A DNA stretch of 64,000 nt from Ostrinia nubilalis (lineage: Eukaryota; Arthropoda; Insecta; Lepidoptera; Crambidae): assembly GCF_963855985.1 (NCBI RefSeq), contig NC_087099.1, positions 12,740,001 through 12,804,000 on the forward strand. The letters run 5' to 3'. The notes beneath the pieces are model-generated. The model was not told the DNA's origin. It saw only the letters and a list, made by a program, of their open reading frames with translations, and did no database searches. Made by a program: the position numbers and the translations under genes. Below, piece after piece: positions 1-10,667 of the stretch. How positions within the stretch are numbered: position 1 is the first letter of the stretch; the number at the start of each line of letters is the position of its first letter.

Positions 1-120
1 CACCACACATTATACACATCACTCACTACACACTCAACATACTACACACATCACACACCACACACACCACATAGTTACTACATACACCACACACTACTCA
101 CAATACACACATTCTTATTT
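1..120. repeat. CA-rich imperfect microsatellite
   Basis: Dense imperfect CACAC/ACTCAC repeats fill the first 110 bases and run into an AT-rich stretch. No coding signal is visible. Confidence 0.7.
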
Positions 121-340
121 TTTTTTATTATATTTTTAAATTAAACTTCTTTACATACTACGTATGAATGAATGTAAATTGAATCAACCTATTGTTAAAC
201 TGTTTGTACCTAATAGGGGAGGACACTGTCGTCCATACTACAGGCAAATGCCTATTTTGGAAGACAGAAGACTCACTCAAAATTGTAACACTTTTTTCTT
301 GCAATAAAGACATTTATTATTATTATTTATTATTATTATT

Positions 341-1386
341 AGTTTTCCGCAACATGGCGAGGGTTTTTATGTTCCTGGTCAGGCTATAAGTGAATTATTA
401 TAATATAAAAAATAGTGTCTTTAATAATTTCAATAATTCAATAATTTTTATAATCTTCAATTGTTTTTAATTCAGTCTTTCTCGAATACGTAATTATAAA
501 TGTAAAAGAAAACCAACTTTAATTTTTATTTTTTTATTTTTGTTGAATCGTTCAAATAATGGAACGGTAAAATAAACCGAATGACAGGAATGAATGAAAT
601 TATGTCAGAAAAATGTCTTTTAATTTTGTAACGTGTAGCCACCCTATAGAGTTTCATACAAACATTAATTAATGCATATCTTTTAAACTAAATAAAAACA
701 TCAAAAGGTTTAATAACAAACATTTAGTGAAAGGGTTTACTTCAATTGTAAAATGTTCACTTTTACCCTCGTGTTTATCAAACTAAAGATTTTTGTCTTT
801 TCAAAAACGTAACTATGGATTGAGTGAGCACTTTTATCAGAATATTTCTCAAGAACGCACAGTAATAGTGGTTAGTTTTATATGATAAACAATGCTGTTT
901 AAGGTTTACTTCGACAAGACATGTGCTGGAATGCGGTTTTATAGTTGGTTCGTCAGAATATCGGGCCTTATAAAAAGCGTATGGATTGAGTGAGCACAAA
1001 GAATCATGTATAACTTTTTAATTACGGCCCTCACACATCTAAAATTAAAGACACTAACTTTGCAGAGTTTTTACAATATAACGAGCATTAATGATATTTA
1101 TAAACTTATTATAATACGGAGATCCGGCTGATCCTCTGTATGGACTGAGTGAGCCGACTTTTATCTATTTATCTTTGGTTTAATCTTTTTACAAATGGAA
1201 AGATTGTTTTTACAATACGTTTTAGGCCTTTTACAATAAGAAAAGTATAAATTTAATGCTTTCCAGGGGGTGCTCACTCAATCCATACGCACACATTTAT
1301 TTTTATAGCTCTCTATATAAATCTGATAATTAGGTATTTATAGCCTGACCAGGAACATAAAAACCCTCGCCATGTTGCGGAAAACT
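341..1386. mobile_element. DNA transposon-like element with 48-bp perfect terminal inverted repeats
   Basis: Positions 341-388 and 1339-1386 are exact reverse complements, starting AGTTTTCCGCAACATGG. A partial third copy of this arm lies at 2190-2217. The interior is AT-rich and carries a subrepeat TATGGATTGAGTGAGCA at about 814 and 979, a variant at about 1138, and an inverted copy at about 1270. No transposase reading frame is visible, so it looks non-autonomous. Confidence 0.75.
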
Positions 1387-3150
1387 AATGGTACTAATTT
1401 CTTTTAATGGCAACAGCCCCCCTAGACAAAACGCACTTTTTGATCGAATCGAAAATCGAATCTGTCAAAACTCCATACAAAAAAGGGGCTTTTCGACCAC
1501 TTTTCGACTGGTTTGCGATTATAATTTGCACTTTGTCTAGACCCACAGTAACTGAAAACTTCATTGACATGTCACCTTGCATGTCAGTCTATTGCTGTCA
1601 AAGTGTAAACAAACTTTATTTTAAATGTGCGCAATTGATTTTGTGAATTAAATTGCTAAACTCTTTTTATAGTCGTGAAAGAAAAGTGGTTCACAATGTG
1701 TTTAAGTATTTGTCGAAGAGAAATACTAAGGATTCGGACAATATTTTCATTGAATAATGTTTCCGACAAAGGTTGTCAAATTGACTGACATGTTTATCGC
1801 ATAGTACAGTCCACTATGAAAATTAGCTGTGGTTTGTTTCAACTACCTATTTTAAAAAATTTTGTCACTTTATAAGTGTTGAATTTTATGGAATTGGGAA
1901 AGAAGTACCGAGTTTGAAGCGTTCATGAGCAAACATTGCAGTTGAATATTCAAGTTCTGAATTTGATTATTGATGAATAATAAAATAAATCCTACTAGCT
2001 CGATTGATGGTTTCATTTAATTTATTTAAACCAGGTTACTTATAATAATATTTTTTCGTTAATTTATGAAAATAGCAAGTTAGCCCGTAATTCTGAATCC
2101 TGATACATAAAGTTAGCCTATTAATTTAACACAGGTACGACTGTACTCAGTGTTGCACTATCAAATGCAATTGACGCGCCTCTATACCAGGGTTTTTATG
2201 TTCCTGGTCAGGCTATACCCTATTTACTTGCCTACATAATTATCCGTTCATTTTGTGCAACGGCGACATTTAGAACTAGGAGTTAGGTAAAATACGCTAA
2301 CAGAAAAATGCTCAGCTCACCTCACACATTTTTTTCATACATAATTTTCATATTCAATGCCATTCTCATAAATAATACCTATCAGTTTCATTCATGTAAC
2401 ATAGAGAAAAAAACATGTTTCGCCTAAATACCGAAAGGTGGCGCTAGTGCGCCTACTCGAGTTCTGAAGGTTCATTTTTCAAGATATTCATGATTGCATT
2501 GCTACAGAATTTATAATAATAGGTAAGGTACTTTATCACGAGCAAGTGAGTTTGCGTCTGTTTTGGAATCTGTTTCATTAATAGATTGGAAGAGAGTTCT
2601 AATTCGAGAGAAATTATCTTTGTGTTTTAAAATGGCTGAACGAATTCTGATAATAAAAGTAGTTAAAACCATAAAAACTGCAAGATTTTAATGACTAAGT
2701 AAATACTTACCCCTCTGAGTTATTACGAGAAATATTGTAAGAATTTTTTTTTTTATTTAGACGACATTTTTGGGTAAATTATGACATTATTAAAGAAGTC
2801 TTCTCAAATAAATAGGTACCTTGAATTATGTACATAATTTATATCAAAAATGGGGTTTGTGTTTGTTTCCAGTTTTGAATCTGTTACTTGACATCTAAAA
2901 TTTGACATTAGCCCACAGACGAGAGGTTAGAAGGGTTAAATAATACGACTACAGCGCCACCTTCTAAGCCACTAGAAACTGGTTTCTTTTTTATTTACTC
3001 AAGATTATTGTGTTTATTAACATACATTTCTATAAATTATAAACAAAAAGAAAGCTAGAATATACGACATATTTATGAAAGAATAACTGTACATAAATAA
3101 ATCAAACTACATTTGCATGAAATGGAACTATGTTCCGTTATTTGTGGTCA
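1387..3150. other. non-coding AT-rich stretch
   Basis: Apart from the partial inverted-repeat arm at 2190-2217 I see no gene. The two overlapping ORFs at 1394-1646 read opposite strands of repeat-like sequence and show no family motif. Confidence 0.5.
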
Positions 3151-3186
3151 TCCGTCTTCACGCCGTGAATCTATGGTTGTAATTGT

Positions 3187-3541
3187 GTCAGTCAAGGATT
3201 GTTTACTATTTTGAGATTTTTATGAAATTGTAATAAAGTTCTAATTAATGTTTACGTATTTTCTGTGTTATTGTGTTGTGGGTGAAATGTGTGATGAAGT
3301 GAATCGTTGTTTGTTGCCGCAATTTTAATGTTTTGTCATTAAAAGCACGAACGTGTTTACGTAAATTGTTTCAGACTATTTGTGTTTATCAAGTGATATT
3401 TACACAGTGAATATGCAGAATAAAGTTGTGATAAACCCAAATATTAATTATGTGCCAACAGTAAGAGTTATATTGGCAAGAACCGTCGGGGAAAGTAACG
3501 ACGACATGTATACCATTACAGGTTGTCAACGAGAGTATCAG
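3187..3541 (+). CDS. possible first coding exon of an unidentified transcript
   Basis: An ATG at 3413 opens 43 codons, MQNKVVINPNINYV...CQREYQ, that end at a CAG/GTACC donor-like junction (3541/3542). The donor would be phase 0, unlike the phase-1 FLYWCH exons, so the exon does not fit directly onto them. A TCAGTC initiator-like hexamer lies at about 3187, and the sequence between is GT-rich and leader-like. I do not recognise the peptide. It could be the first exon of a nested or neighbouring gene, an internal promoter of the kind proposed for mod(mdg4) trans-splicing, or chance. The donor is weak beyond GT. Confidence 0.28.
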
Positions 3542-4384
3542 GTACCTTTTGCGTTGATGTTTTTATTAAATTATTCACAATAGCTGTAATTTAGGTAGAC
3601 GTATTTATGTGAGTATTGATCTTTCGATATAATTACGGGATAAATGGTGGATTATGTACATAACAGTGATTGCAGCTTGTAAACATAACCTAAAAGTTTC
3701 GTTTAACCTTGTTGTTTTTCAGATTTGATTAAGTTTTCACATTTTTAAGTAGATTATTTGTCAATATATTTAATATTTCTGATCTCTTTTAAGTAAAAGC
3801 TTGTTGTTTTATATGCAATTTTAAGATTTCTTAATGAAATGTTTAAAAGTATCCAAATACTTTCAATCTGCTGGAATTATTGAATCATCATGTCAAAATG
3901 TTGTCCTATTATGGTGCTAACTATACTTATTCTGATGTGTTTATGTCAACATTTTAAAGTCAATATAACAAAAACAAGTGGTAGATCCAGAATAAAATGC
4001 TTTTTTTACACTTGATATAATATTATGTGCATGAAATGGTTCAAAAGACGAATGCAACATTATTGAAAGATAAAATTACATCATTTATAAAATATAACTT
4101 GAAGATAACAATAATTTGGTTAATTTTCAAATAGATTTATGACATCCCACCTAAGTAGAGTTTGTAGGCTCCTAGAAAAACATAGGTACTAAGTGGTAAG
4201 TACCTAGACCAACATAGATTGACGATAAATTAAATACCCTAGGACTTTTACACTGTTCCATCTAGTCCTAAACCAAGCTAAGCTTGTATTATAGGTAACA
4301 TAAAACAGATATAAACATACAGAGTTCTTTATTTTTGTAAAACATATACATAAAAATTCATAGAAACACCCAGAGTAAACAAAC

Positions 4385-4495
4385 GGAGATGTTCGTGCAC
4401 ACAATTTTTTATATTGTCTGGGGATCGGACCCGTGTCCGCTGTCATAATAGTCCATTGCACGAACTACTTGGCCAGATGGCTGACAAATTATACC
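4385..4495 (-). repeat. tRNA-like SINE fragment
   Basis: Read on the minus strand, this stretch has an A-box-like TGGCCAAGTAGT and, about 40 bases later, a B-box-like GGTCCGATCCC. That is the spacing of a tRNA-derived SINE head. The boundaries are approximate. Confidence 0.45.
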
Positions 4496-4528
4496 ACCAA
4501 CTATTATTATATTACAAGAATATAGGTG

Positions 4529-4612
4529 AATCTTCTTCTTGTCGTGTCGACAACAAACCTATATAGTGTCAGCCCAAAACTCCGCTACAAGAATGGTGTT
4601 GTCAGACTCAGC
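4529..4612 (-). repeat. dispersed repeat shared with 61.99-62.08 kb
   Basis: The segment around CTTGTCGTGTCGACAACAAA reappears inverted at about 61990-62075, including the motif AGTGTCAGCCCAAAACTCCG. No coding content is visible. Confidence 0.65.
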
Positions 4613-5809
4613 AGCATTAATTAAATCTTCGTACGACATAAGTGATATCACACTTGTATTACAAAACATAGATAATTCCTGTAAATCATAAGTGTGTCCT
4701 GTTCTAAACAAACTTATCTTTATCAACAACGGGATTATTACCTGACCTAACAGAATTATGTTAATTCAAAGATTGACCTTCAAATCTCACAATTTATTAT
4801 CCGTTTTTTAAGGGAAACCCACTAGTGATAGTCTTTCTGTTTCACATTTAAATTCGCTCAGACGAAACTATGGGCAAAAGCCAGTCAGTAATGAAAATAC
4901 CCCATTGCATTTGATTTAGCTATACACTGTAATTAATCTTGTTTATTACTTTAGGGACTGTAATTATTTTTTTAATATGACCTAAACTACACAATTTTAT
5001 GAAATTATTTGCTTATGTAATTTATCACCATATCAATTTAAATATTTTTGGTTTGAAGTTCCATACCCAAATTTCAAATTTATTTAGATATTCTGAATAG
5101 ATAAAAGGTTAAAACGGGACCCTATTTCTTAGACTGCACTGTCCGTCTGTCGTTCACCAGGCTGTATCTCATGATCCGTTGCTGCTATAACTACAAATAC
5201 TAGGGCTACTCTTTTGGAAAAGACATGTTTTTTTGCCATTTTTTGCTCAAAAGCCTTTAAGTAACTTTGGGTACCAAACCCTAAAAACTAATACCATCAT
5301 CCATACACCAATAACAATTGCACAGGGCTGTTTAGGATTAAAATATAGTTTCTAAATTTTTTCTGCACATGTGTTTTTGTTCCTTTCATGGAGTTGTACA
5401 CTACACAGCATATTTTTGTTTTCTATTATTTGCCTATATTCTAATTGAATCAATCAAGGAATTCTTTCCAGTTGAATCAAACTTTGAGTATTATTTGTTA
5501 CATAGAATTATTTTTTGTTTAATTTCAATTTTATATTGTATTTATCTAGTTTCTTAACCATTATTAAGATCCTATCAATATAGGCAATGAGTTTATTATT
5601 TCTTTTTGTTTTGGCATTGTTTTTATTGAATCATGTTATTATTGAATCATCCATATTCGTTTTTGTGTTATTCTTCACAGGTTTAATAAAAACATGGAAT
5701 ACGCCCGGGATGTGTTTTATTTTCTCGAAAAATTATACACGACCTACATTAAGTATTGTCATGAGGGACGAGGTCGATCGTCGCATTAGCTAACATCCAC
5801 CGTCTGCAG
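4613..5809. other. non-coding stretch before the exon array
   Basis: AT-rich sequence. Small ORFs at 5369-5557 and 5587-5793 are hydrophobic chance frames of T-rich DNA. The end of this stretch carries the branch and pyrimidine region for V1. Confidence 0.5.
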
Positions 5810-5815
5810 TTATAG

Positions 5816-6099
5816 GTGCGATAAACAGCAACGTGAAGGGCGAGCTGCACTTCATCCAGACGAAGAGCGGGCACCTGCAGCTGATCTACGAGCCGTATAT
5901 CTTCGTGACGGACAGCGTGCGCAGCGGCCGTACTTTCTGGCGCTGCATGGAGTACGGCAAGCGGTGCCGCGCGCGCATTACGTCCAAGAACAACGTGCTG
6001 CGCATCACCAACCCCGTGCACAACCACGCCGAGAACCACATGCAGAAAATCACCCGCAAGTACGAGGAGGGCGAGGTCGTCACCTGCCCCTCCGTCTAA
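5816..6099 (+). CDS. mod(mdg4): V1: alternative terminal exon with FLYWCH zinc finger
   Basis: The acceptor is TTATAG at 5815 or CTGCAG at 5809; both give the same reading phase. The exon encodes 93 residues. An aromatic/hydrophobic N-terminal strand (F12, L20-Y24, F29) leads into F-W-R-C at 40-43, then C50 (C-x6-C) and the ligand pair H68-N-H70. A 23-residue charged tail follows, ending in TCPSV. There is no need for an internal Met. The exon is much richer in GC than its flanks. A MITE sits 31 bases past the stop, within the presumed 3' UTR, and AATAAA signals occur at 6485 and 6561, before the V2 acceptor. Confidence 0.88.
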
Positions 6100-6130
6100 C
6101 GACGCGCCAACGTTCGGCGAGCGTTTCTTA

Positions 6131-6336
6131 GGCCCAGAACAGACGGTCAAACGCAACTGCAACGAAACTGCAACTTTCTGATGATTCTGATGAATGAAAC
6201 TGAAACTGAAAGTTTCAAACTGGTCGCGTCATGTGTAGTCTCTCAACGGACGCTATGGCAAAAACTTACATGCAACTCAAAAGTAACTAGCAGTTGCAGT
6301 TTCGTTGCAGTTGCGTTTCACCGTCTGTTCTGGGCC
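6131..6336. mobile_element. MITE in the V1 3' UTR
   Basis: Long terminal inverted repeats begin GGCCCAGAACAGACGG at 6131 and end CCGTCTGTTCTGGGCC at 6336. They are flanked by TTA on both sides (6128-6130, 6337-6339). This is the structure of a non-autonomous PIF/Harbinger-type element. Confidence 0.85.
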
Positions 6337-6633
6337 TTACTCTAATTAAATTGTGTGTTTTGAGTCAGGAAACTCGATGATAACTAAAAAAGTTGTTTCC
6401 GTTTTAATAAATTGACGATTAATTAGCAATAATGTACTTGAAAATGTTAGCCGTAAGTGTGTAGTATTTAATTGAATTTTTAGAAATAAAATTCATCTTG
6501 AATGTTTTTTTTTATGTAAAAATATTGTGATGATGTAGAGATAAGGATCAGTAAGGCTTCAATAAAAGTAAACAAAAAAACAGTGTTTATTTTTTATGTT
6601 TCGTTGTTGAATCGCTGGTGAATGGTGCGACAG

Positions 6634-6908
6634 GGAAGAAGGCATCGGAGGTTTGGTACTCGGTGACGCGGCGGGGAGCGCCGGCGCTGCTGGTGGACGG
6701 GTTCGGGTTCGTGGCGCGCAAGCGGCGCGGCAGCCGCGTGTACTGGTCGTGCCGCGAGCGCGGACGCGGCTGCCCGGCGCGCGCGCTGACGCTGGCCGGC
6801 CGGCTGCTGGCGCGCGCCGCCGACCACAACCACGGGCCGCGCGCGCCCGCCCGTGATCACCACGCGCGTATAGAAAACCTCATCGAGACTATTTCTTCCG
6901 ACCATTAA
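6634..6908 (+). CDS. mod(mdg4): V2: alternative terminal exon with FLYWCH zinc finger
   Basis: The acceptor GCGACAG at 6633 gives the array-wide phase. The exon encodes 90 residues: RRG at 12-14, the DGF core at 21-23, Y36-W37-S38-C39, C46 (C-x6-C) and H64-N-H66. A short tail contains a second His pair (DHH). GC content is extreme, so all six frames are open and the opposite-strand ORFs here are shadows. The interval after V1 is only about 530 bases, most of it V1 3' UTR. A downstream poly(A) signal was not obvious to me. Confidence 0.87.
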
Positions 6909-7246
6909 ACTCTATAAACTTTACTCTGCAGTTTTATTGCCTATTAGGTTAACATTGTTGAATAATAACGGAATCTTTATTGTGTACCAATGTGCAAGGC
7001 CTTGTCAGATAGAAAGCATTTCTGGCCGTGATTCACGTTGAGTGTTCTTGACGTTCTGATTAACTGGGCAGTTTCTGACGAGGCCTTAATTGTAATTTTT
7101 TTACTAATCTGTCTACTGTACTACATCTCTTCATGTGTTTAACCATAACACTAGCATGTTTATGGTATACTTGATATAATATAATATGCTAATGCATGAT
7201 AGCTTCGGGTGTGGTATGTGATAGTGATGGGTGTGGTGTTTTGCAG
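6909..7246. other. intergenic/intronic spacer
   Basis: V2 3' UTR and the V3 acceptor region. Nothing else is recognisable. Confidence 0.5.
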
Positions 7247-7512
7247 TGGAGTTCGTGATATCTAACCGGGGGCGGCGGCACATGCGCCTCGGTGGGTTTT
7301 CTTTTTACGCGGAGAAGGTGTTCCCGGAGAAGAACAAGGTGCGGTGGCGGTGCACGCGGCGCACGTGTCGTGCGTACGCGCATACGCTGCACGATCGCAT
7401 ATTCGCGCTCAGCAATATGCATTCGCACGCGCCGCCCGCTGTAGCGCAGCCCGAGCGAACGTTCACATACGCCGCGCTCGCCAACAATGCGAAGGCTGTG
7501 CTTGATGACTAA
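7247..7512 (+). CDS. mod(mdg4): V3: alternative terminal exon with FLYWCH zinc finger
   Basis: A clear TTTTGCAG acceptor ends at 7246. The exon encodes 87 residues: NRG at 6-8, GGFSF at 15-19, V31-R-W-R-C35, C40 (C-x4-C, a short knuckle) and H58-S-H60. A 27-residue tail follows the finger and ends VLDD. Middle His replaced by Ser (HSH) is common in this array, because only the two His are ligands. AATAAA-type signals lie near 8170 and 8289, so the 3' UTR may be long. Confidence 0.88.
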
Positions 7513-8520
7513 CCACAGCTTTTACTTGGCTGCTAACTCAGTACGCTGTACAACTTGGCCCTTATCAACTGTAGAAAACTAGTCTTTTACCTGAAATAAC
7601 TCGGGGTGTTCTTGTTCTATCAATAATTTCAAGAACTTTTCCATGCAGGGCCATGTCGTACAGAACAATCAACGCCGATTTGTGTATTGCAAAATTGAAC
7701 ATCTATCATCTATAGGCGTTTGTGATTACGCTATCTAACATTCTAATCATCATTAAACTTTGGGTTATTGGGATCGGGTAACATTGAAAAGTTACATAAA
7801 TGATAGTCATGAAAAAAATATTCTGCCTGAACTCTTCTTACTTGAATGATATTTTGTGTCTAGTACTTAATTGAGTTCAGCAATTGAACTTTATTTTCAT
7901 GGCGATCGATTATGGCATGCATGACGTTCAATTTAACAATGACAATGGTGATAGAACTGATTCTAGTCAAAGGTTTTAAACGTAGCTACAATAAATTAGT
8001 TGTAATTTGTAAAATAGGGCGATGTCATCAGCACAAATTATGTATGTAGTGGTGTCCGCCGAATTATCACGCGTTGTGGTTAACAGAGGTGCATTTCGGT
8101 TAGGCGCGTTTACTCATGAAAGATCTCTTTATGTTCAGATAAGTTGCAATATTTTTTTAGTAAATGTATAATAAATAAATATTCATAAAACATAGTAGCA
8201 ATAATTATCATAAAAGTAGTTGTATTATTGTTTGTACGACAGAGCTTATCTATCGGCAATAGTGTATTGATATTAACATTGTCTAGTCAAATAAAGTACT
8301 TATCTTTAATGAATACGAAGCGCTCCGTTTATTCTTAAAAGCAAAAAAAGGTCAAGAATTTTTGTAATAAAATAAATAAACGTTATATTATCATGAATCG
8401 CGCTGCATTGTCTAATTTGGTACTAAACGGTGGCTAACAGCTTGTGAACGTCACTGGGTGCATGGGGATGGGTGGTTGTGCTTGTAACTGAAGGTGTTTC
8501 ACAGTGGTTTTGCTTTTTAG
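7513..8520. other. V3 3' UTR and spacer
   Basis: AT-rich, with no coding features seen. It holds poly(A)-like signals near 8170 and 8289, and the acceptor tract for V4 at its end. Confidence 0.5.
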
Positions 8521-8840
8521 AGAAGAACGTGCGTTTGTGCGTTGGCCCGGGCGGGCGGCCGCGGCTATGGGTGCGCGGGCGCAGCTTCTACGCGGCGCAC
8601 ACGATGCGTTCCGGCGTGGTGCGCTGGCGTTGCACTATGGGCGGCTGCGGCTGCAAGGCCTACACCCAGAAGGGCACGTTGCACAAGCTGGTCGGCGAGC
8701 ACAACCACTCCGGCCGCTGCGGCCGCCGCAACAACGCCAAGCAGTCGTCCAACTCCACCCCCACTCCCCTCCTCCTTCCTCGCCTCCCGCGCCTCGACTT
8801 CGACAATTTCGACCCCAACGCTTGGGTCGTCAGATACTAA
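8521..8840 (+). CDS. mod(mdg4): V4: alternative terminal exon with FLYWCH zinc finger
   Basis: The acceptor GCTTTTTAG ends at 8520. A nearer-looking TTTCACAG at 8504 would give the wrong phase and is rejected. The exon encodes 105 residues: V33-R-W-R-C37, C44 (C-x6-C with an extra Cys at 42, so alternative pairing is possible) and H60-N-H62. The tail is about 43 residues, rich in Arg/Asn/Ser then Pro/Leu, ending WVVRY. The start motif is atypical (GPGGRPRLWVRG). AATAAA at 9949 suggests a 3' UTR of about 1.1 kb. Confidence 0.87.
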
Positions 8841-10176
8841 ACCCAGATGTTCCGGTGTACACTATGCGGGAAATTGGCCAAGCCAAGTCAATGTGAACAC
8901 ATACTTGATAAGAACTCGACAAGTTTCTTCATCCCCACCCCACTGTCGGCAAGTGCGCCCAAGTCAACTTTGTTAACTCCGCGCTACCGGCTACTGAGTT
9001 ACTTGCCAGGTTGTCTAAGAGTGAAAACACGCGACTTGACTTAGGGTTATCTTCGACAAGTAGTCGTAATGCTGTGGCGCATAGTGTACCGGCGCCAAGA
9101 CATGTCCCACTTGACTTGCCATTGAATTTCCATCAGGAACTTATTGTTATCTATTTGGCAAACTGTGCATATCAAGCTGGTAAACGTCTCATGTTTTAGA
9201 CGCTTCTGGCTATTAAAGCCCTCAATAATATTAAAAATAAGGACGTCGATAGAAATAATTTTGTGCCAAAGCTTCAAATTGATAATAATTTAGTGCACGA
9301 TGGTGTAGTTTAGAATAAATTGGGTCACAGTCTTGTGAACAAAATGCAATATATTTTCTTCAAGAATGAGTAACCTGTTTTTAATAAGATTATTCTTGTC
9401 ATTCATTTATTGTGCCATAAAGATTTACACTAGTCAAAGATAGTAAGTAGGAGATTATATTTTATTCTTAATAGGACTTGTTGAATGTTGACAACGTCCT
9501 AAATCAATCAAAACCAAGATCTCATATTAGCGTTATTTAGGTGCCAAATGTTGAATTTTGTTATTGTGCATTGTGTATTTTAGATGTCTTATTACCTAGA
9601 GATACGTTTTGTAGATAATAATCAACTTAATAAAACGTAATTTATTGATTCAACTTAAGAAAGTTAGTAAATAATTGTGAATTTTAAAATATTTTCAGTC
9701 TTCCTTTGGTTTTGACGACAGTTGTGATATGTAGGACGTGTAGAGTTTGTCGATTTTTTTTTATTTACGATATATCGTTATTTACTCATAAGGATTATTT
9801 GATACTGAAAACAATGCCAAATACTTTATTTATGAAGTGCCAACTGAATTGCTCATTTTGTCTCGTAGAGAAAGTAAATACCTTACTATTATATTTTCTT
9901 CTTGTAAATTTTAAAGTTAAAATCATGAGTTGTGTATTGTAATGTGCTAAATAAATAGAGAAAACATGATCGTCTTTTATTGCCTCTAATGTTTAATTAA
10001 AACAATCGTCACAGTGCTTTGTTTTATTTTTCCTTTGTATTGACTACATAATGCCATTTAACCGTCATTTATTTACTAAGTGAGTATGATTCGGTAAGAT
10101 TCTGCTTAATTTATTATGTAGGTTAGAGTAACTTGTATTCTCAGAATCTTTTATTAACACGTTTTGTTTTATTTAG
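8841..10176. other. V4 3' UTR and spacer
   Basis: Several small ORFs in 8847-9277 show no domain and have ordinary composition. A poly(A)-like signal lies at 9949. No other gene is seen. Confidence 0.5.
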
Positions 10177-10667
10177 CGCGCTTCATCCGCGCCGGCAAGG
10201 GGCGTCTGCTACTGCACCGAGGCTACACGTTTCGCCTGAAGAACAACCTGGCGCACGGGCGCAAGCAGTGGTACTGCTCGTCGCGGCTCACCTCGCGCTG
10301 CCTGGCCGACGTCAACACCGAGGGGCCCGAGGGCCACGAGCGCATCGTGCGCTCCCGCTACGCGCACAACCACGCGCCGCCCAACGTGCGCCGCTTCGCC
10401 GACGGCCGCTACGTCGTGCGCACGCCGCACCAGAGCGGACACCGCGCGCCCGCGCCGCTGGACCCGCACCACCAGCTGCTCCAGCTGCAGCACGCGCTCG
10501 CGCTGTACGCCGCCACCGCGCACGCCACCGCCACCGCCAACGCCTCCGCCGCCGTCTCCGCCAACCCCGGCATCGCGGCGCAGGCCTCGCCCAACTCGCT
10601 GCCGCCGCCCGCGCAGCCCGCGGTCAAGCCGCTGCTCGTCGACACTCCCTGCAAGGAGGAGGACTAA
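10177..10667 (+). CDS. mod(mdg4): V5: alternative terminal exon with FLYWCH finger and long Ala/His/Pro tail
   Basis: A strong acceptor TTTTATTTAG ends at 10176. The exon encodes 162 residues, the longest in the array. The finger has RAGKGR at 4-9, RGYTF at 14-18, Q30-W-Y-C33, C41 (C-x7-C) and H63-N-H65. The loop between C41 and the His pair is about five residues longer than in most copies. The 97-residue tail is low complexity (Leu/Gln, then Ala/Thr/His, then Pro/Ala) and ends CKEED. The segment AHGRKQWYCSSR is shared with V15, about 15 kb away, so the two are paralogues. Opposite-strand ORFs are GC shadows. Confidence 0.88.

Noticed and set aside
1..5815. Search for the BTB/POZ common exons
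   Set aside because: No BTB-like reading frame is present on either strand, so the common part of the gene is outside the window.
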